A stretch of DNA of 64,000 nt from Hypericibacter adhaerens (GCF_008728835.1 NZ_CP042582.1:4576217-4640216), one strand, 5' to 3'; counted from the first letter of the stretch, positions 16,974 to 26,998 are shown. Notes: a model not told the origin generated them from the sequence alone. Program-made: numbers and translations.

Positions 16974-17188
16974 GGCTTGGGATCGGCAACAGCGATGCGT
17001 TCCGACGGGCCGCCGGCGCGACGCTCGCTCCCCCTCACCCGCGATCGGGCGGGCCCGGGGAGCGAGCGCTGCGCCCATCAGATGGCGGGACTGATCACCA
17101 GCCTGCCCAAGGCAAAGGCCGCTTCGCCGGCCGAGACGCCGGAGCCGGAGAACGGGAGCTCGAGCCCGGCTGCCAAAAGGCGACGGGC

Positions 17189-18049
17189 GTGAAGCTCTTC
17201 CTGCTCACCTTCATGAACGGGCTGACGCTCGCCGCCCTCTATTTCCTGGTGGCGAGCGGCTTCACGCTCGTGTTCGGCCTGATGCGCAACGTCAATCTCG
17301 CGCATGGCTCGCTCTATCTCCTGGGCGCCTATATCGGCTTCAGCACGGCGCAATGGACCGGCTCCTGGTATCTGGGCGTGGCCGCGGGCTTCTTCGGCAT
17401 GGCGCTGGTGGGCCTGGCGCTCCAGATCTTCGTCTTCCGTCACATGGAGGGCCAGGATCTGCGCCAGACCATGGTGACGATCGGCATCTCGATCGTGCTC
17501 GCCGACATCATGCTCTGGATCTGGTCGGGCAACACCTACCAGTTCCAGGCGCCGGACATGCTCTCGGGCGTGGCCCATGTGCCGTTGGTCCGGGTCTATC
17601 CGGCCTATCGCCTGGTGGTGCTGGGAGTCGCCATCGTCATCGGCGTCGGGCTCTGGCTGTTCCTCAACAAGACCGCCATCGGCATGATGATCCGCGCGGG
17701 CGTGGACGACCGCGCCATGCTGTCGGCGACGGGCGTCAACGTGCATCTGATCTTCGCCGTCACCTTCGCGATCGGCGCGGGCCTCGCGGGCTTCGCGGGC
17801 GTCGTCGGCGGCACCGCCCTCTCGATCGCACCCGGCGAGGATGTGCGCTACCTCCTCGCCTCGCTGATCGTCACCATCGTCGGCGGGATGGGCTCGATCA
17901 CGGGTGCGGCCATCGGCGCGCTCCTGATCGGGCTCGCGGAGCAGTTCGGCCTCGCCTATTCGCCGACCTATGGCGTGGTCTACACCTTCCTCATCATGGT
18001 CGCAGTCCTGGCCTTCCGCCCGCAGGGTATCATGGGCAAGCGGGCCTGA
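17189..18049 (+). CDS. Branched-chain-type ABC importer permease, LivH family
   Basis: A 286-residue permease beginning with GTG; AAAAGG eight bases upstream supports it. About eight membrane segments are visible, with the family hallmarks GLTLAALYFLVASGFTLVFG, the NLAHGSLYLLGAY loop, and the EAA-like GVNVHLIFAVTFAIGAGLAG region. Such proteins form a heterodimeric channel with LivM, which follows four bases later. The family transports amino acids, amides, urea and aromatic acids, so the substrate here must be judged from the neighbouring hydrolases and remains open. Confidence 0.93.
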   Translation: MKLFLLTFMNGLTLAALYFLVASGFTLVFGLMRNVNLAHGSLYLLGAYIGFSTAQWTGSWYLGVAAGFFGMALVGLALQIFVFRHMEGQDLRQTMVTIGISIVLADIMLWIWSGNTYQFQAPDMLSGVAHVPLVRVYPAYRLVVLGVAIVIGVGLWLFLNKTAIGMMIRAGVDDRAMLSATGVNVHLIFAVTFAIGAGLAGFAGVVGGTALSIAPGEDVRYLLASLIVTIVGGMGSITGAAIGALLIGLAEQFGLAYSPTYGVVYTFLIMVAVLAFRPQGIMGKRA

Positions 18050-18053
18050 GGCC

Positions 18054-19103
18054 ATGAGCAGCATGACCGACACCAAACCCGCCACCCCGACCTCGCTGCC
18101 GGAAGAGCTCGCCGACAAGCTGCGCCCGCATCATTTCCTGATCGCGGCCTTCCTCCTGGCCTATCCGCTGATCGCCAGCGACTTCTGGATCGTGCAGATC
18201 GGCGCCCAGACCTTCTTCATGGGGCTGATCGGCCTCTCGCTCATGCTGCTCGCGGGCTATGGCGGCATGGTCTCGCTGGCCCAGCTCGCGATCGCGGGCC
18301 TCGCCGGCTACATCTATGCGATCCTCGGCGAGAACTCGATGAATCTCGGCCTCGGCTGGCCCTGGTGGGTGGTGATCCCGCTGGCGCTCGCCATCGCCGT
18401 CGCCTTCGCCACCATCGTGGGCACGCTCTCGGTCCGCACCGAGGGCATCTACACCATCATGATCACGCTCGCGATGAGCGTGGCGCTCTTCTATTTCTGC
18501 CAGCAGAACTACTCCATCTTCAACGGGTTCAAGGGCTATGCGGGCCTGGCGCCGCCGCAGGTCTTCGGCATCGACTGGCGGGCGCCCGTGCCCTTCTACT
18601 ACTTGGCGCTCGCCGTCGGCGCGCTCGGCTATTTCGGCGTGCTCTGGCTGTCGCGCTCGACCTTCGGCATCGCGCTCCAGGCGATCCGCGACAATCCGCG
18701 GCGCATGGCGGCCCTGGGCTACAATGTCCGCGCGCATCGCATCGCAGCCTATGCCGTGGCGGGCCTGCTCGCCGGCTTCGGCGGCCTCTTCCTGGTCTGG
18801 TTCAACGGGCGCATCTCGCCCGGCACGATCAATGTCGGCAACGCGATCAACATCCTGGTGATCGCCATCCTGGGCGGCCTCAGGCGTCCGATCGGCCCCT
18901 TCATCGGCGCGCTCATCTTCCTGCTGCTCGACAATTTCGCGATCGACCTGATCGACCGCGATCGCTTCAACCTGGTGATCGGCGCCGCCTTCCTGGCGGT
19001 CGTCCTGTTCTCGCCGGACGGCGTGCTCGGCCTTTGGGACGGGCTCAAGCGCCGGCTGGCCAAGACCGCGGCTGAACGCGGCAAGGATATGAGGGTTCGT
19101 TAG
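18054..19103 (+). CDS. Branched-chain-type ABC importer permease, LivM family
   Basis: A 349-residue permease. A hydrophilic 30-residue N-terminus leads to the membrane part with MLLAGYGGMVSLAQLAIAGL, VGTLSVRTEGIYTIMITLAM and AIRDNPRRMAALGYNV, all typical of LivM. It starts four bases after livH-type stop; the frame extends upstream only as overlap with that gene. The C-terminus GVLGLWDGLKRRL is the usual LivM ending. It completes the channel for the importer encoded up to 23557. Confidence 0.93.
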   Translation: MSSMTDTKPATPTSLPEELADKLRPHHFLIAAFLLAYPLIASDFWIVQIGAQTFFMGLIGLSLMLLAGYGGMVSLAQLAIAGLAGYIYAILGENSMNLGLGWPWWVVIPLALAIAVAFATIVGTLSVRTEGIYTIMITLAMSVALFYFCQQNYSIFNGFKGYAGLAPPQVFGIDWRAPVPFYYLALAVGALGYFGVLWLSRSTFGIALQAIRDNPRRMAALGYNVRAHRIAAYAVAGLLAGFGGLFLVWFNGRISPGTINVGNAINILVIAILGGLRRPIGPFIGALIFLLLDNFAIDLIDRDRFNLVIGAAFLAVVLFSPDGVLGLWDGLKRRLAKTAAERGKDMRVR

Positions 19104-19187
19104 TTGATCATCGATACCGCGGCACCAGACCGGATCAACGTCAGGGGGTGAGCGGTGGGCAAGACAAGAAACGGGAGGAATCGAACC

Positions 19188-20444
19188 ATGATCTCACTAT
19201 CGAGACGGATCCTGCTGCAGACCGCGGCGGCGGCCGTGGCGATCGGCCTCGGGGCCGGCGCCGCCAAGGCCGAGGACACCATCAAGGTCGGCGTGCTGGC
19301 GACGCTGGAAGGCGCTTTCACGGTGCTGGGCGAAGACAGCATGCGCGGCTTCGAGCTCGCGCTGCAGCAGCATAACGGCATGGCCGGCGGCAAGAAGATC
19401 GTCGTGGTCACGGGCTCGTCGGACGCCTCGCCCGACAGCGCCATCGCCGCGGCGCGCAAGCTGGTCGAACAGGACAAGGTCGACATCCTGATCGGGCCGC
19501 TCTCGGGCTCCGAGGGCCTCGCCGTGAAGGACTACGCCAAGACCCAGCCGCAGGTGACCTTCGTCAACGGCACCTCGGCCGCGCAGGACACCACGCTCCG
19601 CAACCCGGCGCCGAACTTCTTCCGCTTCACCACCGACGGCGTGCAGTGGCAGGCGGGCCTCGGCGAATACGCCTTCAAGGACAAGGGCTACAAGAAGGTC
19701 GTGTCGATCGCCGAGGACTACGACTTCCCCTACTCGCAGGTCTTCGGCTTCATGGCCGAATACTGCAAGGCGGGCGGCCATGTCGTCGACAAGTTCTGGG
19801 TTCCGATCGGCACCAAGGACTTCTCCTCGATCGTCGCCTCGATCCCCGAGGATATCGATGCCATCTATGTGGCGCTGGGCGGCGCCGACGCCGTCAACTT
19901 CCTGACCCAGTACCAGGATGCCGGCGGCGACAAGCCGCTGGTCGGCGGCTCGATCACGGTCGACCAGACCGTGCTGGGCTCGGAAGGCAAGCGCAAGGAC
20001 GCGCTCATCGGCACGCCCTCGGCCGGCCCGATCGCCGACAATTGGGACGATCCGCGCTGGCACAAGTTCGTGGCCGACTATCAGAAGGCGTTCCCGAAGG
20101 GCTTCCCCTCGCCCTCGCTCTTCGCCCATGGCTACTATGTCGAGACCGAGGCCGTGCTGACGGCGCTCGACAAGGTCGGCGGCGATCTCTCCGGCGGCCA
20201 GAAGAAGTTCCGCGACACGCTGGCGGCGCTCGAGATCGACACGCCGACCGGCAAGGTCCATCTCGACAAGAACCGCAACGGCATCGCCGACATCTTCCTG
20301 ACCGAGGTGGCGGTCGGCTCCGACGGCAAGCTCTACAACAAGGTGGTCCGCGTCATCCCGCAGGTGCCGCAGACCATGGGCATGGACGAGGCCGCCTTCC
20401 TGGCCTTGGGCCCGGCCACCCGCGACAACCCGTCCTGCCCGTAA
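19188..20444 (+). CDS. Branched-chain-type ABC importer substrate-binding protein
   Basis: A 418-residue precursor. The N-terminus SRRILLQTAAAAVAIG looks like a Tat or Sec signal, with likely cleavage after AKA28. The mature part is a Peripla_BP_6 protein: IKVGVLATLEGAFTVLGEDS, GSSDASPDSAIAAARKLVEQ, ILIGPLSGSEGLAV and the FAHGYYVETEAVL helix. GGGAGG nine bases upstream fixes the ATG at 19188. It lies between the permeases and the ATPases, so it is part of the same importer. The Tat-like signal suggests the protein could fold before export, but that is inference. Confidence 0.92.
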   Translation: MISLSRRILLQTAAAAVAIGLGAGAAKAEDTIKVGVLATLEGAFTVLGEDSMRGFELALQQHNGMAGGKKIVVVTGSSDASPDSAIAAARKLVEQDKVDILIGPLSGSEGLAVKDYAKTQPQVTFVNGTSAAQDTTLRNPAPNFFRFTTDGVQWQAGLGEYAFKDKGYKKVVSIAEDYDFPYSQVFGFMAEYCKAGGHVVDKFWVPIGTKDFSSIVASIPEDIDAIYVALGGADAVNFLTQYQDAGGDKPLVGGSITVDQTVLGSEGKRKDALIGTPSAGPIADNWDDPRWHKFVADYQKAFPKGFPSPSLFAHGYYVETEAVLTALDKVGGDLSGGQKKFRDTLAALEIDTPTGKVHLDKNRNGIADIFLTEVAVGSDGKLYNKVVRVIPQVPQTMGMDEAAFLALGPATRDNPSCP

Positions 20445-20481
20445 CGGCGGCCGGGATGACACGGGACTTGAAGACCGGACG

Positions 20482-21264
20482 ATGAGCGAGACCGCGCTCC
20501 GGATTGCGCAGGCGGGCGCCGCGAATGCCCTCGAGCTTCGCGGCGTCTCCCGCCATTTCGGTGCGCTGGTCGCGCTCAGCAATGTCAGCATCACGGTGCG
20601 CGCCGGCGAGCGGCGGGCCGTGCTGGGGGCGAACGGCGCGGGCAAGACCACGCTGTTCAACGCCATCACGGGCGATTTCCCGCCCACCGCTGGCCGCATC
20701 CGCTTCTTCGGCGAGGACGTGACGCAGCTCCCGGCCCATGAGCGGATCCGCCGGGGCCTGCGCCGCACCTACCAGACCTCGATGCTGTTCAAGGGCCTCT
20801 CGGTTCTGGACAGCCTCTATCTCGCGGCCCGCGGCGTATCGCGCGGCCGCTTCTCCTTCGTGCGCCAGAACGAACGCGACCCCTCGCTGCAGGCGGCGCG
20901 CGAGATGCTGCATGCGGTGCATCTCGATCATCTGGCCGACACGCCGGTGGCCGACCTCGCCCATGGGCAGCAGCGCCAGCTCGAGGTCGGCATGGCGCTG
21001 GCGGGCGCCCCGCGCTTCATCCTGTTCGACGAGCCGGCGGCGGGCCTCTCGCCGGTCGAGCGGCGCGAGCTGGTCCAGATCCTGCGGGCGCTGCCCGCCC
21101 ATATCGGCTACATCATCATCGAGCACGATCTCGACGTGGCGCTGCGCGTCGTCGAATCCGTGTCGGTCATGCATAACGGCGCGCTCTTCAAGGAAGGCAC
21201 GCCGGACGAGATCCAGAACGACGCCGACGTGCAACGCATCTATCTCGGAGGCGCCCATGGCTGA
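20482..21264 (+). CDS. Branched-chain-type ABC importer ATPase, LivG family
   Basis: A 260-residue ATPase with Walker [10 protein letters not shown] (about residue 54), Q-loop TYQTSMLF, signature [15 protein letters not shown], Walker [14 protein letters not shown] and H-loop [11 protein letters not shown]. All nucleotide-site residues look intact apart from Ala-His in place of Ser-Gly in the signature, a change also seen in other LivG proteins. Its stop lies inside the start of the next ATPase gene (8-base overlap), so the two ATPases are coupled. Confidence 0.93.
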   Translation: MSETALRIAQAGAANALELRGVSRHFGALVALSNVSITVRAGERRAVLGANGAGKTTLFNAITGDFPPTAGRIRFFGEDVTQLPAHERIRRGLRRTYQTSMLFKGLSVLDSLYLAARGVSRGRFSFVRQNERDPSLQAAREMLHAVHLDHLADTPVADLAHGQQRQLEVGMALAGAPRFILFDEPAAGLSPVERRELVQILRALPAHIGYIIIEHDLDVALRVVESVSVMHNGALFKEGTPDEIQNDADVQRIYLGGAHG

Positions 21265-23557
21265 GGCCTGGAACGCGCCCGAGACGCCCGCGGCGAAGCC
21301 GGCGAAGAGCGACACGCCGGCGCTCGTCGTCCAGGATCTCCATGTCTATTACGGGCCTTCGCACGTGCTGCAGGGGGTGGATATCAACCTGCCCTCGGGC
21401 GTCTTCGCCATCGTCGGGCGCAACGGCATGGGCAAGACCACGCTCTGCCGCACCATCATGGGCCTGACCCCGGCCACGCGCGGCAGCATCAAGGTGCACG
21501 GGCAGGAGCTGCTGGGCCGGGCGCCCAACGACATCGTCAATGCCGGCGTCGGCTATGTGCCGCAGGGCCGCCGGGTTTGGCCCTCGCTCACGGTCGACGA
21601 GCATCTGCGCCTGGCGGCGCGCTCGGGCCGCAAGGGAACCTGGACGGTCGAGCGCATCTACGAGGCTTTCCCGCGCCTGACCGAGCGCAAGCGCAATGGC
21701 GGCGGCCAGCTCTCGGGCGGCGAGCAGCAGATGCTCGCCATCGGCAGGGCACTCCTCGCCAACCCCTCGCTCCTGGTGATGGACGAGCCGACCGAGGGCC
21801 TCGCCCCCGTCATCGTGCAGCAGGTGGAACGGATGCTGCGCCGGCTCGCCGACGAGGGCGAGATCTCGGTGCTGCTGATCGAGCAGAATATCGGCGTCGC
21901 GACCCAGGTCGCGAGCCGCGTCGGCATCATGGTCAACGGCCGGCTGCTGCGCGAGATGCCGGCCGCGGAGCTGGCGGCCGATCGCGAGCTGCAGCAGCGG
22001 CTGCTCGGCATGGCGACCCATGGCGAGGAACCGGAGCCCGAGGCGCCGGCACCCGAGGCCGAGGCGGAATCAGCCGAACCCGCCACCCGGATGTTCCGTG
22101 TCCGCCGCCAGGACAACAGCGAGGCGGTCGAGGCGAGCCCGCTGACCGAGGCGGTCTTCACCATCGATCGCGCGCCCACGCGCTGGTCGGCCGGCAACCC
22201 GCTGATGGAGCCGCCGGCCACGGCCGAGCCCGAAGCGCCGGTACCGATGGCCGAGCCCGAGCCGGCCGCGGCCTTGAGCCAGGTGCCGGTCGCCCGCATC
22301 GCCGGGCGCTCGGCCTATGTCGCCGGCACCTTCGACACCAAGGGTCGCGAGCTGGGCTTCATCGCCAACAAGCTGCAGCGGCTGGGCCTGCGTGTCGTCA
22401 CGGTCGATCTCTCCACCAGCCAGCGTCCCTCGCCCGCCGATGTCGGCCCCGCCGAGGTGGCGCGCTTCCATCCCAAAGGCACGGGCGCCGTCTTCACCAA
22501 CGATCGCGGCAGCGCCGTCGCCAACATGGCCGAGGCTTTCGCCCGCTTCGTGCTGTCGCGTCGCGATCTGGGCGGCCTCATCTCGGCCGGCGGCTCGGGC
22601 GGCACGGCGCTCGCGACGCGGGCGATGCAGGCGCTGCCCGTGGGCGTGCCCAAGATCATGGTCTCGACGGTGGCCTCGGGCGATGTGCGCCGCTATGTCG
22701 GCCCCTCCGACATCTGCATGATCTATTCGGTCACCGACGTGCAGGGCATCAACCACATCTCCGAGCAGGTGCTCTCCAACGCCGCCCATGCCATGGCCGG
22801 CATGATCGCGCACCGCAATGACGGGCGCGAGGCGACCGCGACCAAGCCCGCCATCGGCCTCACCATGTTCGGCCTGACCACGCCCTGCGTGCAACTCGTC
22901 ACCAAGGCATTGGAGCATCGCTTCGACTGCCTGGTGTTCCATGCGACCGGTACCGGCGGCCAATCGATGGAGAAGCTCGCCGATTCCGGCCTGCTCGCGG
23001 GCCTCATCGACAGCACCACCACCGAGATCGCCGATCTCTTCATGGGCGGCGTGTTCTCGGCGGGCGAGGACCGGCTGGGTGCCGTGATCCGCACCGGCCT
23101 GCCCTATGTCGGCTCGGTCGGCGCGCTCGACATGGTGAATTTCGGCCCGATGGAAACCGTGCCTGAGAAATACAAGGGCCGGAAGTTCCATATCCACAAT
23201 CCGAGCGTGACCCTGATGCGCACCACGCCCGAGGAGAATGCGGAGATGGGGCGCTGGATCGCGGAGAAGCTCAACCGCTGCAGCGGGCCGGTGCGTTTCC
23301 TCCTGCCCGAGGGCGGCGTCTCCGGCATCGACGCGCCGGGCCAGCCCTTCTGGGACCCGGCCGCGGACAAGGCGCTCTATGACGCGATCGAACGCCACCT
23401 GGTGAAGTCCGAGCGCCGCCGCCTGATCCGCCTGCCCTTCCACATCAACGAGCCGGGCTTTGCCTCAGCCCTGGTCGCGAACTTCCTCGAGATCGTCGGC
23501 CCCGCCGCCGGCTCTCCTCAACACCATCATGCCCCGCAACAGATGGCCACGGCCTGA
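21257..23557 (+). CDS. Fusion: LivF-type ABC ATPase joined to Tm-1-like UPF0261 domain
   Basis: A 766-residue two-part protein. Residues 20-255 are a complete LivF ATPase: Walker [10 protein letters not shown] (54-62), signature LSGGEQ (152-157), Walker [11 protein letters not shown], switch region [10 protein letters not shown]. Residues 256-345 are a flexible Glu/Ala/Pro-rich linker. Residues 350-760 form a Tm-1-like (UPF0261) domain: [12 protein letters not shown] (near 355-365), [67 protein letters not shown]0261 occurs in plants as the N-terminal, ATP-binding part of the Tm-1 virus-resistance protein. The reading frame is continuous, so this is a real fusion rather than a misread boundary. 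Function of the second half in bacteria is unknown. Confidence 0.93.
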   Translation: MAEAWNAPETPAAKPAKSDTPALVVQDLHVYYGPSHVLQGVDINLPSGVFAIVGRNGMGKTTLCRTIMGLTPATRGSIKVHGQELLGRAPNDIVNAGVGYVPQGRRVWPSLTVDEHLRLAARSGRKGTWTVERIYEAFPRLTERKRNGGGQLSGGEQQMLAIGRALLANPSLLVMDEPTEGLAPVIVQQVERMLRRLADEGEISVLLIEQNIGVATQVASRVGIMVNGRLLREMPAAELAADRELQQRLLGMATHGEEPEPEAPAPEAEAESAEPATRMFRVRRQDNSEAVEASPLTEAVFTIDRAPTRWSAGNPLMEPPATAEPEAPVPMAEPEPAAALSQVPVARIAGRSAYVAGTFDTKGRELGFIANKLQRLGLRVVTVDLSTSQRPSPADVGPAEVARFHPKGTGAVFTNDRGSAVANMAEAFARFVLSRRDLGGLISAGGSGGTALATRAMQALPVGVPKIMVSTVASGDVRRYVGPSDICMIYSVTDVQGINHISEQVLSNAAHAMAGMIAHRNDGREATATKPAIGLTMFGLTTPCVQLVTKALEHRFDCLVFHATGTGGQSMEKLADSGLLAGLIDSTTTEIADLFMGGVFSAGEDRLGAVIRTGLPYVGSVGALDMVNFGPMETVPEKYKGRKFHIHNPSVTLMRTTPEENAEMGRWIAEKLNRCSGPVRFLLPEGGVSGIDAPGQPFWDPAADKALYDAIERHLVKSERRRLIRLPFHINEPGFASALVANFLEIVGPAAGSPQHHHAPQQMATA

Positions 23558-23578
23558 ACGAGAGAGACAGCGAGAACG

Positions 23579-24448
23579 ATGGCACGACCCGACCGCAAGA
23601 AACTGCTGGACCGCTTCCAGGGCATGGCGAAGCGCGGCGAGCCCATCGTGGGCGGCGGGGCCGGCACCGGGCTTTCGGCCAAATGCGAGGAAGCCGGCGG
23701 CATCGACCTCATCGTCATCTACAATTCCGGCCGCTACCGCATGGCGGGCCGCGGCTCGCTCGCCGGCCTCCTCGCCTACGGCAACGCCAACGAGATCGTG
23801 GTCGAGATGGCGCGCGAGGTTCTGCCGGTGGTCAAGCACACACCGGTGCTGGCCGGCGTCAACGGCACCGATCCCTTCTGCCTGTTCGACCCCTTCCTCG
23901 ACGAGCTGAAGCGGCTGGGCTTCGCCGGCGTGCAGAACTTCCCGACCGTCGGCCTGATCGACGGCACCTTCCGCGCCAATCTCGAGGAAACGGGCATGGG
24001 CTACGGGCTCGAGGTCGACATGATCCGGCTTGCCCGCGAGAAGGACCTGCTGACGACGCCCTATGTCTTCAGCGCCGAGGAGGCCCGCGCCATGACCAAG
24101 GCCGGCGCCGACATCATCGTCTGTCACATGGGCCTGACGACCGGCGGCGCCATCGGCGCCGAGACGGCGCTGACGCTGAACGATTGCGTGCCCAAGATCA
24201 ACGAATGGGCCGAGGCCGCGCGCAGGATCCGCAAGGATGTGCTGGTGCTCTGCCATGGCGGCCCGATCGCCATGCCGGCCGACGCCGAATACATCCTCAA
24301 GAACTGCCCCGGCTGCAATGGATTCTACGGCGCCTCCTCGATGGAGCGGCTGCCGACCGAGATCGCGCTTACCGAACAAACCCGCCAATTCAAGGCCATC
24401 GCCGCCGGCAAGGGCGGCGGGGCCGGGAAGACGGCGAAGCGGCGCTGA
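23579..24448 (+). CDS. TIM-barrel protein of the phosphoenolpyruvate hydrolase-like family (PF09370 type)
   Basis: A 289-residue protein. The family motifs are [19 protein letters not shown] at the N-terminus, [53 protein letters not shown] and [15 protein letters not shown] at the end. In the plant Tm-1 protein this domain is fused C-terminal to a UPF0261 domain; here the UPF0261 domain ends 21 bases upstream, so the same order is kept in two genes. Phosphoenolpyruvate hydrolysis and signalling have been proposed for the family, but the true reaction is not settled. A basic, Gly-rich tail ([13 protein letters not shown]) is extra. Confidence 0.9.
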   Translation: MARPDRKKLLDRFQGMAKRGEPIVGGGAGTGLSAKCEEAGGIDLIVIYNSGRYRMAGRGSLAGLLAYGNANEIVVEMAREVLPVVKHTPVLAGVNGTDPFCLFDPFLDELKRLGFAGVQNFPTVGLIDGTFRANLEETGMGYGLEVDMIRLAREKDLLTTPYVFSAEEARAMTKAGADIIVCHMGLTTGGAIGAETALTLNDCVPKINEWAEAARRIRKDVLVLCHGGPIAMPADAEYILKNCPGCNGFYGASSMERLPTEIALTEQTRQFKAIAAGKGGGAGKTAKRR

Positions 24449-24490
24449 TGGCACCCGCCTCGCCGTAGCCAAAGCCAAGGAGAAGAAGCC

Positions 24491-26164
24491 ATGTCTGGAG
24501 AAACGCTCGGTTGGATCGTCTTCTGGGTCATCGTGATCGCGATCCTGATCGCGATCGGGATCTGGGCCATGAACCGCCTCTATCGGCGCTCCTCGAAGGA
24601 GACCTCCTTCGTGCGCACCGGCCTCGGCGGCCAGAAGGTCGTGGTCAATGGTGGCGCCTTCGTGCTGCCCATCGTCCATGAGGTGACGCCGGTCAACATG
24701 AACACGCTGCGGCTCGAGGTCCGGCGCGGACGCGACAGCGCGCTCATCACCAAGGACCGCATGCGCGTCGACGTGGTGGCCGAGTTCTATGTCCGCGCCC
24801 AGGCGCAGCCGGCCGCGATCGCCGCCGCCGCCCAGACGCTGGGCCGGCGCACCATGCAGCCCGAATCGCTCAAGGAGCTGGTCGAGGGCAAATTCATCGA
24901 TGCGCTCCGCTCGGTCGCGGCCGAGATGACGATGGAGCATCTCCACGAGAAGCGCGGCGAGTATGTGAAGCGGGTGCGCCAGGCCGTGGCCGAGGACCTG
25001 CTGCAGAACGGCCTCGAGCTCGAGAGCGTGTCCCTGACCGGCCTCGACCAGACCAACATGGAGTTCTTCAACCCCTCGAACGCCTTCGACGCCGAGGGCC
25101 TGACCCGGCTGACCGAGGAGATCGAGCGGCGCAAGAAGATCCGCAACGACATCGAGCAGGACACGCTGGTCCAGATCCGCAACAAGAACCTGGAGGCCGA
25201 ACGGGTCCAGCTCGATATCGATCGCGAGAGCGAATATGCCAGGCTCGAGCAGCAGCGCGAGGTCGAGACGCGCCGGGCGGCCCAGCAGGCCGACCTCGCC
25301 CGCGAGCGCGCGGTGCGCGAGCGCGAATCCGAGGAGGCCCGCATCCAGTCGCGGCTCGAGATCGAGCGCGCCCGGATCGCCCAGGAGCGGGCGCTCGACG
25401 AGGAGCGGATCGTGCGCGAGCGCGAGACGCAGCGGCTCGAGGTCGAGCGGCGCAAGGCGCTCGAGCTCGCCGAGCAGGAGCGCGCCATCGCCATCGCCGC
25501 CAAGTCGAAGACGCAATCGGAGGCGCAGGCCGAAGCCGAGCTCGCCCGCGCCAAGGCGGTGGCGGCGGAGGAAAAGGTCTTCTCCGCGCGCGAGACCGAG
25601 ATCGCCGAGCGGCGCAAGCAGATCGAGGTGATCGCGGCCCAGCAGGAAGCCGAGCGCGAGGGCATCCGGGTGCGGCTCCAGGCCGAGGCCGAACGGGCCG
25701 CGGCGGCCGATCAGGCGGCAGCAGCGAGGATGCTGGCCGAGGGCGAGGCCGAATCCGACAAGATCCGGGCATTGGCCGCCAAGCTGCGCTACGAGATCGA
25801 GGCCGAGGGCAAGCGCATGATGAACGAATCGCTCAACGTGCTCTCGCCCGAGGCCCGTGCCTCCGAGGCGCGGCTGCGGATCATCGACCGGATCGAGGGC
25901 ATCATCCGCGAGAGCGTCAAGCCGATGGAGAACATCGAGGGCATCAAGATCCTCCATGTCGACGGGCTGGGAGGGGGCGGCAGCGGACCGGTTGCCGGCG
26001 GCGAGGCGCCCCAGAATTTCGCGGATTCGGTCGTCAACTCGGCGCTGCGCTACCGCGCCCAGGCGCCGCTGGTCGACACGCTGCTGAAGGAGATCGGCCT
26101 CCAGGGCGGCGATATCGGCCAGGTCGCCAAGATGCTGGAGAAGGCCGGGCCGAAGGAGAAATGA
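24491..26164 (+). CDS. Flotillin/SPFH-domain membrane protein (YqiK-like)
   Basis: A 557-residue protein. One N-terminal membrane segment (WIVFWVIVIAILIAIGIWAM, about 9-28) is followed by an SPFH/band-7 domain to about residue 200 (TGLGGQKVVVNGGAFVLP, LITKDRMRVDVVAEFYVR), then a long charged coiled coil (about 205-440) rich in Glu, Arg and Ala, and a conserved tail (KILHVDGLGGGG, DTLLKEIGLQGGD). Flotillins assemble into membrane microdomain scaffolds. Bacterial ones often neighbour an NfeD-type gene; none is present here. It is 42 bases after the TIM-barrel gene with an AAGGAGAAG ribosome site, so it is in the same transcript and may organise the importer or the associated enzymes. Confidence 0.92.
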   Translation: MSGETLGWIVFWVIVIAILIAIGIWAMNRLYRRSSKETSFVRTGLGGQKVVVNGGAFVLPIVHEVTPVNMNTLRLEVRRGRDSALITKDRMRVDVVAEFYVRAQAQPAAIAAAAQTLGRRTMQPESLKELVEGKFIDALRSVAAEMTMEHLHEKRGEYVKRVRQAVAEDLLQNGLELESVSLTGLDQTNMEFFNPSNAFDAEGLTRLTEEIERRKKIRNDIEQDTLVQIRNKNLEAERVQLDIDRESEYARLEQQREVETRRAAQQADLARERAVRERESEEARIQSRLEIERARIAQERALDEERIVRERETQRLEVERRKALELAEQERAIAIAAKSKTQSEAQAEAELARAKAVAAEEKVFSARETEIAERRKQIEVIAAQQEAEREGIRVRLQAEAERAAAADQAAAARMLAEGEAESDKIRALAAKLRYEIEAEGKRMMNESLNVLSPEARASEARLRIIDRIEGIIRESVKPMENIEGIKILHVDGLGGGGSGPVAGGEAPQNFADSVVNSALRYRAQAPLVDTLLKEIGLQGGDIGQVAKMLEKAGPKEK

Positions 26165-26189
26165 GGGTAAGGTCCGCGTCTGCGGCACC

Positions 26190-26314
26190 CCCTCACCCTG
26201 CCCTCTCCCCCATCCTCCTTCGCCCTTCGGGCTACGGAGGACAAGAAGGGGAGAGCAAGAGAAAAAGGAAGGGGCCTGCCCTCCGAAGCCCAAAGGGCGA
26301 AGGAGGGTGAGGGG
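26190..26314. repeat. Inverted repeat after the flotillin gene
   Basis: The left arm contains CCCCCTCACCCTGCC and CCTCCTTCGCCCTTCGGGCT; the right arm at 26287-26314 has AGCCCAAAGGGCGAAGGA and GGGTGAGGGG. The arms could pair over about 28 bases. It may end part of the transcription from the operon or protect upstream mRNA. Confidence 0.65.
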
Positions 26315-26341
26315 CCTTTCGATCGAAGGACGAACTGACGG

Positions 26342-26785
26342 ATGGTGAAGGTCTATACCTCGAGCGTGATCGATGCGCCGGCCGACCGGGTCTGGACGAC
26401 GATCCGAGATTTCAACGCGCTGCCGGCCTGGCATCCCGGCATCGCCGACAGCCGCATCGAGGGCAACCAGCCGAGCGACAAGGTCGGCTGCATCCGCAAC
26501 TTCAACCTCAAGAGCGGCGGCAATATCCGCGAGCAGCTCCTGGCGCTCTCGGACTACGACTATGTCTGCACCTACTCGATCCTGGCCTCGCCCATGGGGG
26601 TCGAGAACTACATCGCGACCCTGAAGCTCTCGCCCATCACCGACGGCAACCGCACCTATGCGGAATGGACCGCCGAGTTCGACTGCGACCCTGCGCGCGA
26701 GAAGCAGCTCGCGCAGGATATCGGCCAGGGTGTGTTCCAAGGCGGCTTCGACGCGCTGAAACGGCGCTTCCCGGCGGGACGCTGA
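26342..26785 (+). CDS. SRPBCC-family (START-like) protein
   Basis: A 147-residue single-domain protein with the polyketide-cyclase-2/MxaD-like pattern: SSVIDAPADRVWTTIRDFN at the N-terminus, AWHPGIADSRIEG, REQLLALSDYDY, TDGNRTYAEWTAEFD and an amphipathic C-terminal helix GGFDALKRRF. The fold makes a hydrophobic ligand cavity. It is clearly paralogous to the N-terminal 150 residues of the protein encoded at 26999-28492. It may bind or modify a hydrophobic intermediate; no catalytic residues can be assigned. Confidence 0.88.
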   Translation: MVKVYTSSVIDAPADRVWTTIRDFNALPAWHPGIADSRIEGNQPSDKVGCIRNFNLKSGGNIREQLLALSDYDYVCTYSILASPMGVENYIATLKLSPITDGNRTYAEWTAEFDCDPAREKQLAQDIGQGVFQGGFDALKRRFPAGR

Positions 26786-26852
26786 ACCCTCCTCGACGAT
26801 GGTGCTCCCACTCTCACTGTCATTGCCTGTCGCCGCATCGCGCACGCGGCCC

Positions 26853-26943
26853 TGGATCCCCCGGTCAAGCCGGGGGATGACAAAGAAAAAAATAACCTCC
26901 CGCTTTTTTAGCCTGTCATTGCCGGGCTTGACCCGGCAATCCA
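26853..26943. repeat. Paired inverted repeat TGGATYNCCGGGTCAAGC... between SRPBCC genes
   Basis: Arm one (26853-26882) and arm two (26914-26943) are each hairpins (CCCCCGGTCAAGCCGGGGG; TTGCCGGGCTTGACCCGGCAA) and are also imperfect complements of one another, bounded by TGGAT and ATGACA. The AT-rich centre contains A8 and T6 runs. This type of bipartite palindrome is common in alphaproteobacterial intergenic DNA. Confidence 0.75.
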
Positions 26944-26998
26944 GGGATCGCCCCTCCGGGCGTCATAGTGACGGCGCGCTATCGCGGACGTCGCCCGC

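Noticed and set aside
23465-26845. Open frame of 1126 codons on the minus strand
   Set aside because: It lies antisense to the TIM-barrel, flotillin and SRPBCC genes, whose proteins have clear family motifs. Its composition is that of a shadow frame, with no recognisable domain.
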